DNA of 27,580 bases from contig AQRW01000161.1 in the NCBI GenBank assembly GCA_000402295.1, positions 1-27,580 on the forward strand, written 5' to 3'. This DNA is from Candidatus Aerophobus profundus SCGC AAA252-L23 (GTDB lineage: Bacteria > Aerophobota > Aerophobia > Aerophobales > Aerophobaceae). The notes under the pieces were generated by a model. It was given only the letters and a program-made list of their open reading frames with translations. It was not told the origin of the DNA and did no database searches. A program made the position numbers and the translations under genes. This document shows, piece by piece, positions 15,894 through 23,507 of this stretch (positions within the stretch are counted from its first letter, which is position 1; the number at the start of each line of letters is the position of its first letter).

Positions 15894-16649
15894 TTAGTTT
15901 TCTGTTCCCCCAATCATTAGTTTTCTAATTTGATCCATGTCCGTATCTTCTACTTTCTTGTCCGCAACGCATTCTCCGTGTCTTAGAACCATTATGCGGT
16001 CTCCCACTTCAAAAACATCGTAGAGGCGGTGACTTACGAAAATAATAGCTGTTTTTTTTCTCTTCAACTCTTTAATCAGGTTCAATAGCATTTCCACTTC
16101 ACTTACTCCCAGAGAGGCAGTCGGTTCATCCATAACAATGACTTTGGCCTTAGAACGGATAGTTCTGGCTATAGCTACTGATTGACGTTGCCCCCCGGAA
16201 AGAGTTTCTACTTTAGCATCTATAGAACCAATGGTTATTCGTATTTTTTCCAGAGTATCCCAGGCTGCTTTTTCCATGCTTTTTCTGTCAATTACTTTAA
16301 TCAATCCACCTAATGCCGGTTTTTCCAACTCCGCACCCAGAAATATGTTCTCCACAATATCCATGTTGCCTGCCACGGCCAAATCCTGGTATATCATCTC
16401 TATCCCCAATCTTCTCGATTCTCTGGGCGAACAAAACTTAACCTCGCTTCCCTGGAAAAATATTTCCCCGGCGCTGGGAGGATACACTCCTGACAAGATC
16501 TTCATCAATGTTGACTTTCCCGCTGCATTATCCCCCACCAGACCCAGAATCTCACCGCGATTGAGAACCAAATTTACATTTTTCAATGCTCTAATTTCGC
16601 CGAAGTTCTTGCCTATATTGCTCATTTTAAGAAGAGGTTCGCTCTCCAT
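15894..16649 (-). CDS. Sugar ABC transporter ATP-binding protein (CUT2-type, single domain)
   Basis: This 251-residue ATPase has Walker A GDNAAGKST (about residue 38), Q-loop MIYQDLA, signature LSGGQRQSVAIA, Walker B VIVMDEPT and the switch His in FVSHR. It powers uptake together with the permease upstream. RbsA/MglA-type CUT2 ATPases are two fused domains of about 500 residues. This one is a single domain, as in the fructose importer FrcA and some xylose/ribose-type systems, and would work as a homodimer. The start ATG 16649 has AGGAGGGTAGGAAGT upstream. Its stop overlaps a possible start of the zinc-ribbon gene. No sugar regulator or kinase gene is next to it, so the substrate stays open. 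Confidence 0.92.
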   Translation of the reverse strand: MESEPLLKMSNIGKNFGEIRALKNVNLVLNRGEILGLVGDNAAGKSTLMKILSGVYPPSAGEIFFQGSEVKFCSPRESRRLGIEMIYQDLAVAGNMDIVENIFLGAELEKPALGGLIKVIDRKSMEKAAWDTLEKIRITIGSIDAKVETLSGGQRQSVAIARTIRSKAKVIVMDEPTASLGVSEVEMLLNLIKELKRKKTAIIFVSHRLYDVFEVGDRIMVLRHGECVADKKVEDTDMDQIRKLMIGGTEN

Positions 16650-16710
16650 ACTTCCTACCCTCCTGGCTTTTTTCCCTAGACATTGTCCTTTCTATGTACC
16701 CCAAAAATCT

Positions 16711-17745
16711 CTACTCCACCCGGAAAAACCTAACCTTAACCGTGTCGATGAGAATGGCCAAGAATATCACCAGACCCGTTGTGGTTTGAATCCAAAATGA
16801 AGGAACATCAAGAAGAATTAATCCACTATCTATACTGCTTAACACAAGCATCCCCCCAATTGTACCAATGAGTGAACCCCGTCCCCCCCGCAGACTTATG
16901 CCTCCTATTACGGCAGCAGCAATTACCTCCAGCTCCAAACCTATTCCTGCTCGAGAATGAGCTGCATTAAGCCGACCCGACGAGAGAATTCCGCCCACAG
17001 CCGCAAGCAAACCACTCAGTATATAGACAGTTATTATGATTCTATTCACATTGATTCCGCATTCTCGGGCCGTCAAAGCATTCCCCCCGGCAGCGTAGAC
17101 ATGACGGCCAAATTTCTTCTTAGTCAAAATGAAATAGAATATAAAATATAAGATGCCCATCATTATGATAGCTACTGGAACAGAACCAATGGCGCCTCCT
17201 CCCCAGAATCGGTATAATTTGGGAAGCCCGTACAAGGTTTGGCCAGAAGTAACCACCAGTGCCAGTCCTCGGAAAGCAAACATAGTAGCCAAAGTGGTTA
17301 ATAACGGATTCATTCCTATTTTACCTATAAAAAACCCGTTGAAATAGCCAGCCCCCATCCCGACTGCTAAAACAACAGCGATAGCTATGGCTGGGTGTAC
17401 CCCCCAGCCTGATGCCGCCGGCTGACCTGTAACCATAAGCCACGCTGCTATTGCACCGGTAAGGGCCACTATGGAACCTACCGAAAGGTCAAACTTCCCG
17501 GTCAGCAAGCATATAGATTCTCCAATGGCTACCACTCCAAGTATGGAACCGTGAAACAAGATATTAAGTAAATTCGTCGTGGTAAAGAATCTATCAGTAA
17601 GAAAGAAAAAGGTGAAATCTATGCCCAGGAGGACAAACCAAATCGAATATTTTAGAAATATCTCCTTCAACTTCTGACCACTAAGCCTTCGAATTCCCAT
17701 CTTTAAAATATTGTGCCGTCTTACAACAAATGAAAACCCAGACAT
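16711..17745 (-). CDS. Sugar ABC transporter permease (CUT2, RbsC/FrcC-like)
   Basis: The 344-residue membrane protein has about nine to ten hydrophobic segments and the CUT2 permease landmarks: FVLLGIDFTFFFLTDRFFTTTNLLNIL, GESICLLTGKFDLSVGSIVAL, the cytoplasmic loop GGNALTARECGINVNRI that contacts the ATPase, and AVIGGISLRGGRGSLIGTIGG. It forms the membrane channel for a pentose- or hexose-type sugar. ATG 17745 follows GGGGGAAG at proper distance. Longer frames start at ATG 17760 or TTG 17787 and lack a better site. It lies downstream of the binding-protein gene, separated by a strong hairpin that may lower its expression relative to the binding protein. Confidence 0.92.
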   Translation of the reverse strand: MSGFSFVVRRHNILKMGIRRLSGQKLKEIFLKYSIWFVLLGIDFTFFFLTDRFFTTTNLLNILFHGSILGVVAIGESICLLTGKFDLSVGSIVALTGAIAAWLMVTGQPAASGWGVHPAIAIAVVLAVGMGAGYFNGFFIGKIGMNPLLTTLATMFAFRGLALVVTSGQTLYGLPKLYRFWGGGAIGSVPVAIIMMGILYFIFYFILTKKKFGRHVYAAGGNALTARECGINVNRIIITVYILSGLLAAVGGILSSGRLNAAHSRAGIGLELEVIAAAVIGGISLRGGRGSLIGTIGGMLVLSSIDSGLILLDVPSFWIQTTTGLVIFLAILIDTVKVRFFRVE

Positions 17746-17799
17746 TGAGTCTTCCCCCATTTCCCCCTTGCCGCTCACAGGTAGCAAAAAGGTCGATTA

Positions 17800-17852
17800 C
17801 CTGAAAAAATATTGATCTCTAGGCAAGCTGGTTATAGCGCCAGCTTGCCTAG
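17800..17852 (-). terminator. Intercistronic hairpin between binding protein and permease genes
   Basis: CTAGGCAAGCTGG (17819-17831) and CCAGCTTGCCTAG (17840-17852) form a perfect 13-bp stem with an 8-base loop. On the transcribed strand a TATTTTTT run follows about ten bases later. It is 14 bases after the binding-protein stop, so it may act as a partial terminator or a 3' end stabiliser. Confidence 0.7.
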
Positions 17853-17865
17853 AATCACGTTCAAA

Positions 17866-18939
17866 TTACTTCTTCCCCTGAAGATACCCGTAATAGTTGG
17901 CCCATAGACGAGGATCATCCACATTATGGATATCCACAGATGTAGTACGTAAGTTTATCATTGGCCCAGTGGGAGACTCTATTACTTGGGCTGGAGACCA
18001 TAATACCCCGGATCGGGTAACAGTCTGACCCACAGGTATCTTCTTATCTTTGAGGTAATATTCGGCGAAGAATTCCACAGCCAGAGTCCCATAGGCAATA
18101 AACGGCTGGGACACGGAAACATCGTGTTCCCTTTGTCTGATCCAGTCCAGTGCCTGAGAAGTAGCATCAATACTCACGGTGTAGATATGATTCTCCTTAC
18201 CCACCAACTCTAATCTGCCCATTCTTTCCAGCGCTGCAATTACCCCTGTAAGCGTGAAATCACTGTGACAGTATATACCGTCAAGTTCGGGATGAACTGT
18301 TAACACATCTTCAGTTACTTTGGCCCCAGTTTCTGGAAGCCATTCTGTGGGCTTACTTATAACTTTAATTTGGGGGTACTTTTTCATCACATCGTTGAAC
18401 CCTCCACCTCTCAACTGGGCAACATTTGTTCCTAAGGCCCCCTGTAGCTCCAGAACCAGTCCTTTGGGTTCACCATATTTTAGCTCAAGCAGTCCAACCA
18501 TGAACTTCGCTGCTTGCTCGCCAGCCAAATAGTTATCCGCCTGCACGGTGATAACGAGTTTACCGGAAGTACTGGATCTATCCTGGCAGATAACCGGGAT
18601 TCCCAGTTTATTTAGCTTCTTAACACTCTCGCTGAGGGCAGCCGCATCCACAGGAACTGTTATAACAGCATTCACTCCTCTCGATATTAGTTGATCAATC
18701 TGATTCATCTGAGTTAGAGCATCTCTATCGGCATTAGTGGTAATATAGTTGAATCCATACTCTTTGCAGGCATTAATTGCTCCCTGTTGAATAACTACCT
18801 GGGCTTCATCACCCAAGGATGGACTAGCTATCCCTACCAGCATTTTCTTCTGGCCATAGCATATTGTCCCCGATAGGCTCAACGTTGCCCAAGTTAACGC
18901 TAGAAGAAAAACGCCGAATCTCAGGTTTCTCCTTTCCAT
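17866..18939 (-). CDS. Sugar ABC transporter substrate-binding protein (RbsB-like)
   Basis: The 357-residue protein has a signal peptide (ERRNLRFGVFLLALTWATLSLSG..., likely cleaved near CYG-QKK) without a proper lipobox. It is followed by a type I periplasmic-binding fold: LVGIASPSLGDEAQVVIQQGA, NADRDALTQMNQIDQLISRGVNAVITVPVDA, PVICQDR, QADNYLAGEQAAKFM, LDGIYCHSDFTLTGVIAALE and DATSQALDWIRQ. This is the ribose/galactose-type (CUT2) family. The ligand probably is a sugar, since the partner permease and ATPase are of that class. ATG 18939 is chosen because AAGGAGGT sits seven bases upstream; the frame is open further up to 19005, but without a ribosome binding site. It is the first gene of the operon behind a long leader. 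Confidence 0.93.
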   Translation of the reverse strand: MERRNLRFGVFLLALTWATLSLSGTICYGQKKMLVGIASPSLGDEAQVVIQQGAINACKEYGFNYITTNADRDALTQMNQIDQLISRGVNAVITVPVDAAALSESVKKLNKLGIPVICQDRSSTSGKLVITVQADNYLAGEQAAKFMVGLLELKYGEPKGLVLELQGALGTNVAQLRGGGFNDVMKKYPQIKVISKPTEWLPETGAKVTEDVLTVHPELDGIYCHSDFTLTGVIAALERMGRLELVGKENHIYTVSIDATSQALDWIRQREHDVSVSQPFIAYGTLAVEFFAEYYLKDKKIPVGQTVTRSGVLWSPAQVIESPTGPMINLRTTSVDIHNVDDPRLWANYYGYLQGKK

Positions 18940-18974
18940 TTTTAATACCTCCTTATGATACGACTCCAGAAGGA

Positions 18975-19061
18975 TCATCTCTCCGAAAACCTCCAACAGA
19001 ACCATTTGAAAAGTTTTCTTCGGAGACTTTCCTCAACCCAAGCCAGAATGGTCTTCTTCAT
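18975..19061 (-). CDS. Possible short leader ORF (28 codons)
   Basis: In the long leader of the binding-protein mRNA, ATG 19061 follows the strong site GGAGGAGGTGA by four bases and opens 28 codons (MKKTILAWVEESLRRKLFKW..., rich in Lys, Arg and Trp) ending TGA at 18975, 36 bases before the binding-protein start. A hairpin (18981-18990 with 19013-19025) lies inside it. It may be a leader peptide that couples or attenuates downstream translation, or chance; no homologue is known to me. Confidence 0.3.
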   Translation of the reverse strand: MKKTILAWVEESLRRKLFKWFCWRFSER

Positions 19062-19226
19062 TCTTCACCTCCTCCTGACCTCTTATTTCTGACTCTTGCT
19101 TATCTTCACAAGAAAGAACCCTTCAACCTTCCTTCTTTCCTACTTCTCTGGCTGCTATTTTTTGCCTGTTTTGGCCAAATTCGGCTTTCTTTTTTGACTC
19201 TTTCTAAGGATAATAAATGTAATTCC

Positions 19227-19254
19227 AATATAACAATACTAAAACCCCTGTCAA
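19227..19254 (-). promoter_or_regulatory. Sigma-70-type promoter of the sugar ABC operon
   Basis: On the - strand TTGACA (19254-19249), 16 bases, then TATATT (19232-19227). Transcription would start near 19220, leaving a leader of about 280 bases before the binding-protein ATG at 18939. Confidence 0.6.
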
Positions 19255-19371
19255 GAAGAACTCCTGGTTGGCTATAATGATACTGCACACTTTCAGTCAA
19301 GGAACAGAGAACACCTTGCCACCACCTCAAACTCGCAGGTCCAATTGCCACCATAACTTAAGCCTAGTGGT

Positions 19372-19533
19372 GTGAATTACCTCAGAAATGAAGCCGCTGC
19401 CCAAAAGGTGGTCAGAGATATTCAGGAGGAAGGAGACAGAGCTCTTGCCCTTAGGGTGGATGGTGGAATGTTCATAGTCCAGGATCCCTGGAGAACCAGA
19501 GAGTTCGCGGACAAGAATAGATCTTCTACTTAA
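19372..19533 (+). pseudogene. Short-chain dehydrogenase remnant with internal deletion
   Basis: From 19372 the frame reads VNYLRNEAAAQKVVRDIQEE..., typical of the segment after the cofactor loop in FabG-like dehydrogenases. At about 19453 it jumps in frame to VDGGMFIVQDPWRTREFA, the C-terminal end, and stops at 19531. The whole catalytic middle is missing. The C-terminal coding part is nearly identical in DNA to 10360-10410. Upstream, CTAGTGGTG just before 19372 would read LVV one base out of frame, suggesting a frameshift in a longer ancestral gene. The piece cannot encode a working enzyme. Confidence 0.7.
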
Positions 19534-20098
19534 ATGCAATTCTCCAACGTTTATCGGGATCATCAAATCTGACCTCTCTCACATCAAAGTGCTCTGGATC
19601 ATAGTCCTCGTATTCCTCTTGAAATTCACTTTCACCCAGGCAAATCTCCTCATACCCTGGGACTCCTCCACAATCTTCAGGTGGACAAGCTCTTTCTCCA
19701 TTGACACACCTGGGGTAACTGACCTTATTTTCCCGAGACCCCACTCTTTTTAATTTCACCACATGTTCCCACCCATCGCCAAAATCATATAGATAATCGG
19801 CGAATTTGTTTTCCATAGAAAACCACTGAGCAATCTTTTGTTCCCATCCTGGAAGAATCTCTCCCCCGTATTCAATTTCATCCTCCGGAATTCCTATCTC
19901 CACCCTCGCTCCAGTAGAGGGACTAATTAGTTCAAATTGATGAAGATGGTAATCTGACCAACCCATGGCATCTTGAATGGCCACATGCAGGTCCCAAAAT
20001 GTGTAAGTTCCCGGGACTTCAATACGCCGCCAAATTGGTGGCTCAACATACCTCAGGGTGATTTTGAATTGATACACTTTGGTAAATTCTTGTTTCAG
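19526..20098 (-). CDS. pRiA4b ORF-3 family protein
   Basis: This protein of about 190 residues belongs to the plasmid pRiA4b ORF-3-like family: YQFKITLRYVEPPIWRRIEVPGTYTFWDLHVAIQDAMGW near the start, then HLHQF, FADYLYDFGDGWEHVVKL and the cysteine-containing CVNGERACPPEDCGGVPGYEE. The function is unproven; it is often seen on plasmids and near mobile DNA. The shortest sensible start is GTG 20077, but it has no ribosome binding site nearby. An AAGGAGG at 20112-20106 lies exactly seven bases before CTG 20098, which gives the N-terminus MKQEFTKVYQF, matching the usual length before YQFKI. I therefore suggest CTG 20098, with GTG 20077 as the alternative. The 3' end overlaps the SDR remnant on the other strand. 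Confidence 0.8.
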   Translation of the reverse strand: MKQEFTKVYQFKITLRYVEPPIWRRIEVPGTYTFWDLHVAIQDAMGWSDYHLHQFELISPSTGARVEIGIPEDEIEYGGEILPGWEQKIAQWFSMENKFADYLYDFGDGWEHVVKLKRVGSRENKVSYPRCVNGERACPPEDCGGVPGYEEICLGESEFQEEYEDYDPEHFDVREVRFDDPDKRWRIAFK

Positions 20099-20155
20099 AA
20101 GAATTCCTCCTTAAGGTAATCATGATTTTGATTGAAGGACGCTCTAAAAGTGGGC

Positions 20156-20566
20156 TTAGGTTTCGGCCGGGAAGGCATTTTTGACCAGTTTTATTTCTAC
20201 AATCTTGTCTTTCTCTAATAGGACTCCTACTACATCAAAGCGACAGGGGGTATTATCCAGTTTATGGTGGCCCAGATAAATAAGGGCAAGTTGGGTCAGT
20301 TTCTTCCTTTTTTGACGGGAAATAGATTCTACCGGCAAGCCAAAGCTGAGGGAGCAGCGAGTTTTCACCTCCACAAAAACCATCTCTGTCCCTTCCCGGG
20401 CAACAATATCTATCTCTCCCACTTTGCAGCGGTAACTATACTCAAGTATCTGATAACCATGTTTTTGGAGAAAGTGAAGAGCTGCTTTTTCTCCCCGCCG
20501 ACCCAGTTTCTTTCTATAATTGACTTGTGGCTCGGATAAGGTTTTCTTTTGATCATCACCAAACAT
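20156..20566 (-). CDS. yraN: YraN family protein (UPF0102)
   Basis: The 136-residue protein has the UPF0102 core: GRRGEKAALHFLQKHGYQIL, then the nuclease-like fold with GEIDIVAREG and VFVEVKTR, reminiscent of Holliday-junction resolvase and restriction-endonuclease-type catalytic sites (Glu, Asp, Glu-x-Lys). Enzymatic activity is not established for the family. It begins two bases after the lepB stop, so it is read with lepB and rplS. In many bacteria rnhB lies between lepB and yraN; here it is absent. Confidence 0.9.
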   Translation of the reverse strand: MFGDDQKKTLSEPQVNYRKKLGRRGEKAALHFLQKHGYQILEYSYRCKVGEIDIVAREGTEMVFVEVKTRCSLSFGLPVESISRQKRKKLTQLALIYLGHHKLDNTPCRFDVVGVLLEKDKIVEIKLVKNAFPAET

Positions 20567-20568
20567 AA

Positions 20569-21138
20569 CTATAAGCCAAAGTTATCCTCAGAAAAAGAGT
20601 TGGTTATGATCCGAACTCGCCAGGGTGGCCAGTAGACAAGGAAAGCCCGTCCAACAATGTTCTTTGCCGGAACAAAACCCCAATAGCGACTATCTTCACT
20701 GGAGTCCCGGTTGTCTCCCAGGACAAAGAGAGAGTCAGGCGAGACAGTAACCGGTCCATATTGATCCCGGGGGAAACCAGTGTTCCAACCATCCCGATGG
20801 ACTACATATGGTTCTTTCAACTTCTTCCCGTTAACGTAAACTTGCTTGTCTCTAACCTCAATCTTGTCTCCGGGAAGACCAATTACTCTCTTAACAAAAT
20901 CCTGTTTGGGATTAAGAGGAAACTTAAAAACAATAACATTCCCTCGTTTAACTTGGTTTATTCCATAAAACAACTTGTAGGCCATAATGCGGTCATTAAT
21001 TGTCAGATTGGGTTGCATAGAACCAGAGGGAATCCAGAAGGTTTGCACCACGAAGGTGCGAATAACAAAAGCCAATAGCAGGGCAATCACTACCGTTTCT
21101 AAGGTCTCCCTGGTCCAACTAATGGTCTTGGCCTTCAT
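20569..21138 (-). CDS. lepB: Signal peptidase I
   Basis: The 189-residue membrane protease removes signal peptides from exported proteins on the outer face of the cytoplasmic membrane. An N-terminal membrane helix (ETVVIALLLAFVIRTFVV) is followed by the catalytic Ser in IPSGSMQPNL, the catalytic Lys in FVKRVIGLPGDKIEV, and the conserved LGDNRDSSEDSRYWG. The length is normal for a one-helix type. Start ATG 21138 overlaps the rplS stop by one base (TAATG). Confidence 0.96.
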   Translation of the reverse strand: MKAKTISWTRETLETVVIALLLAFVIRTFVVQTFWIPSGSMQPNLTINDRIMAYKLFYGINQVKRGNVIVFKFPLNPKQDFVKRVIGLPGDKIEVRDKQVYVNGKKLKEPYVVHRDGWNTGFPRDQYGPVTVSPDSLFVLGDNRDSSEDSRYWGFVPAKNIVGRAFLVYWPPWRVRIITNSFSEDNFGL

Positions 21139-21452
21139 TAATGGGATTTCCTGAGGTAGGACAGATAAGCTCTCCTGACCTTTCCTGTCTTTATCACCTT
21201 TATCTCCTTAATAAGAGGAGAATGTAAAGGGAAGACCCTCTCCACCCCGATTCCAAAAGACAGCTTTCTTACCGTGAAAGTTTCTCTTGTCCCTCCACCT
21301 TTGCGCTTGAGGACTATTCCTTCAAACGCCTGCATTCTCTGTCTCTCTCCCTCATTGATAATAAGATAAACCGCCACCGTATCTCCGGAGCGGAAATCTG
21401 GTATCTCTTTTTTCTTATCCTTTTCTTCTATTTTCCTAATCTTCTCCTGCAT
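21138..21452 (-). CDS. rplS: Ribosomal protein bL19
   Basis: This 104-residue large-subunit protein sits at the 30S-50S interface. Recognisable are FRSGDTVAVYLIINEGERQRMQAFEGIVLKRKGGG, RETFTVRKLSFGIGVERVFPLHSPLIKEIKVIKTGKVRRAYLSYLR. It is slightly shorter than the usual 110-120 residues, at both ends. It follows trmD, as in most bacteria, and overlaps lepB. Confidence 0.97.
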   Translation of the reverse strand: MQEKIRKIEEKDKKKEIPDFRSGDTVAVYLIINEGERQRMQAFEGIVLKRKGGGTRETFTVRKLSFGIGVERVFPLHSPLIKEIKVIKTGKVRRAYLSYLRKSH

Positions 21453-21480
21453 TAATTACCCCTTATTTCAAAATCCATCC

Positions 21481-22227
21481 TCAAAGAGTGAATTTTCTAC
21501 CCGAAACTCTCTTCAAATACTCCCTATCCCCAGTAGTCAGTTTGGCTTTCTTCAGTAATTCCGGGCGTCTACGCCAGGTTTTTTCCAGCATTTTCTCACG
21601 GCGCCACTTTTCAATAGCCTGGTGATTGCCTTCCAGCAACACCCCGGGTACCTTCCACCCCCTAAACTCAGCCGGCCTGGTATATTGAGGATAATCAAGA
21701 AAACTATCGTAGAACGAATCTTTCTTTATAGATTCTTCCTTACCCACTACACCGGGAATCATCCTGACTATCACTTCCACCAGAACCAGGGCTGCCACTT
21801 CCCCTCCGGTGAGCACATAATCTCCTATAGATATTTCCTCATCAATTAAATATTCTCTGACTCGTTCATCAACTCCTTCGTAATGCCCACAAAGGAGAAT
21901 CAAATTTTTCTCTTGGGCAAGTTTCTTAGCCTTATCTTGAGTCAAAGTCTGACCCTGGGGAGACAAAAGCATCACCCGGCTGGACAAACTAACTTCTCTT
22001 TTTAGAAACTCCAAAGCCTCAAATATCGGCTCTATTTTCATAATCATTCCCGCCCCACCACCAAAAGATGTATCATCCACAGTGCGGTGACGATTATGAG
22101 TAAACTCACGCAAATTGTGAATGTTTATCTCCAGAATGCCGCTTTCCCGGGCCCTTTTTATCATACTTTCTTCAAATGGCCCCTTGAACATAGAAGGGAA
22201 CAAAGTGATAATATCCACTCGCATCAA
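21481..22227 (-). CDS. trmD: tRNA (guanine-N1)-methyltransferase
   Basis: The 248-residue enzyme methylates G37 next to the anticodon in tRNAs for Leu, Pro and Arg, using S-adenosylmethionine, and keeps the reading frame. Motifs include MRVDIITLFPSMF, HRTVDDTSFGGGAGM, LLSPQGQTLTQ, LILLCGHYEGVDERV, EISIGDYVLTGGE and DYPQYTRPAEFRGWKVPGVLLEGNH, all diagnostic for the trefoil-knot TrmD. It starts five bases after khpA. The rimM gene that normally separates khpA and trmD is missing here. Confidence 0.98.
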   Translation of the reverse strand: MMRVDIITLFPSMFKGPFEESMIKRARESGILEINIHNLREFTHNRHRTVDDTSFGGGAGMIMKIEPIFEALEFLKREVSLSSRVMLLSPQGQTLTQDKAKKLAQEKNLILLCGHYEGVDERVREYLIDEEISIGDYVLTGGEVAALVLVEVIVRMIPGVVGKEESIKKDSFYDSFLDYPQYTRPAEFRGWKVPGVLLEGNHQAIEKWRREKMLEKTWRRRPELLKKAKLTTGDREYLKRVSGRKFTL

Positions 22228-22232
22228 GAAAG

Positions 22233-22466
22233 TTATTCCTCGAGAATCTCCACCATAACTCTCTTTCTTAATTTGGCAGCGGCGGCCCCCACGATTGTCC
22301 TTAAGGCGTTAGCTACTCTTCCACCTTTTCCAATTACTTTGCCCATGTCCTCTTTGGCCACAGAAATTTCCAGTAGAATTACCTTTTCTGCTTTTATCTC
22401 CTGCACCTTTACCTCTTCAGGCTTGTCCACTATCTGCTTAACAATGAACTCTACTAGTTCGCGCAT
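22233..22466 (-). CDS. khpA: KH domain RNA-binding protein KhpA
   Basis: The 77-residue protein consists of one KH domain with the GxxG loop in MGKVIGKGGRVANALRTIV and the N-terminal helix RELVEFIVKQIVDKPEEV. It normally pairs with KhpB (Jag/EloR) to bind RNA and affect cell division and elongation. ATG 22466 has AAGGAGG six bases before it. The frame is open for ten residues upstream, but without a ribosome binding site. Confidence 0.95.
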   Translation of the reverse strand: MRELVEFIVKQIVDKPEEVKVQEIKAEKVILLEISVAKEDMGKVIGKGGRVANALRTIVGAAAAKLRKRVMVEILEE

Positions 22467-22516
22467 TCCGAACCTCCTTGGCTTAGTAGTCAACAATGTA
22501 TCCCGCGATGATTTCC

Positions 22517-22783
22517 CTATTCTACCCTACCAGATAATTCTCCGGAAGAAAAAATGGAGAAATTTTTCAATAACTTACTTACCGTATTGGAAAGTTGAGC
22601 ACCTTTGCTGAGCCAGTCAGTCACTCTTTCTTTATTTACCTCAATTTTCTTGGTCCGAGGGTCATACCAACCTACACTCTCAATAAATTTTCCCTTAGGT
22701 GAGGATCTAGCATCACCCACTACAACTCGATAAAAAGGAACTTTCTTACCACCTATTCTTTTAAGTCGAATCCTTGTTGACAC
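22517..22783 (-). CDS. rpsP: Ribosomal protein bS16
   Basis: The 88-residue small-subunit protein begins STRIRLKRIGGKKVPFYRVVVGDARSSPKGKFIESVGWYDP, typical of bS16. The start codon is GTG 22783, behind AAGGAGG. It lies four bases after the rpe stop and 50 bases before khpA, in a conserved translation cluster. Confidence 0.98.
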   Translation of the reverse strand: MSTRIRLKRIGGKKVPFYRVVVGDARSSPKGKFIESVGWYDPRTKKIEVNKERVTDWLSKGAQLSNTVSKLLKNFSIFSSGELSGRVE

Positions 22784-22787
22784 TGGA

Positions 22788-23507
22788 TTATTCCTCCTTA
22801 TAGTACCTCTTTTTATACTGAGGGGAACTATCTAAAGCCTGCTGACAACTCCTTTTAAGTCTCCGAATAGTCTTAGCCGGATCGGGTGAAGCAAAAACTG
22901 AACTCCCCGCAATTAGAACATTGGCTCCCGCCTTGACCACCTCCGGAGCTGTCTTCTCCGTAATCCCTCCGTCCACGGCTATATCCAGCTCAGGGTTTAC
23001 TTTCCTGGCTATCTTCCGCAATTCGGTGATCTTGGGTAGAATATTGTAAAGAAAACTTTGGGCCCCGAAGCCCGGATTAACTGTCATAAGTAGAACCATT
23101 TCCAACCGGGGCAATATGTAGTCTAAAAAACATAAGGGAGTAGTCGGATTTATAGCCACCCCGGCTTTAACTCCTTTTTCCTTAATACAGGTTATCAGAC
23201 GATCCAAATGGCCCGTTGTCTCCAGATGGACAACAAGAAAATCAGCTCCGGCCTGAGAGAAAACGTCTACCAATTCCTCCGGATGCTCTACCATCAGATG
23301 CACATCAAAGAGCAGATTAACTTTTCCCTTTAGCTCCTTTATCACTCCGGCTCCAAAAGAAATGTTGGGAACAAAATGACCATCCATTATGTCAAAATGG
23401 AGTAGCTCTGCTTCACCCTCTACTTTTCTTACCTCGGTCAACAAACAGCCAAAATCAGCCGCTAAAATAGAGGGAGATATTTTGATCTTGCTTTCCTGTT
23501 TCATCAT
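22788..23507 (-). CDS. rpe: Ribulose-phosphate 3-epimerase
   Basis: The 239-residue TIM-barrel enzyme interconverts ribulose 5-phosphate and xylulose 5-phosphate in the pentose phosphate pathway. Motifs are SPSILAADF, LHFDIMDGHFVPNISFG, FDVHLMV, VAINPTTPL, MTVNPGFGAQSF, DIAVDGGI and GANVLIAGSSVF; the two catalytic Asp and metal-binding His residues are present. Its ATG overlaps the end of the PASTA gene, so they are translated together. The C-terminus carries a basic extension (about ten residues, SPQYKKRYYKEE). Confidence 0.97.
   Translation of the reverse strand: MMKQESKIKISPSILAADFGCLLTEVRKVEGEAELLHFDIMDGHFVPNISFGAGVIKELKGKVNLLFDVHLMVEHPEELVDVFSQAGADFLVVHLETTGHLDRLITCIKEKGVKAGVAINPTTPLCFLDYILPRLEMVLLMTVNPGFGAQSFLYNILPKITELRKIARKVNPELDIAVDGGITEKTAPEVVKAGANVLIAGSSVFASPDPAKTIRRLKRSCQQALDSSPQYKKRYYKEE

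Noticed and set aside
18864..19277. 137-codon + strand frame opposite the binding-protein start and leader
   Set aside because: It covers the opposite strand of a real gene start and its promoter; the protein is Pro/Ser/Leu-rich and matches nothing known.
22087..22611. 174-codon + strand frame across trmD, khpA and rpsP
   Set aside because: It lies antisense to three certain genes and has Ser/Thr/Ile-rich composition typical of shadow frames.
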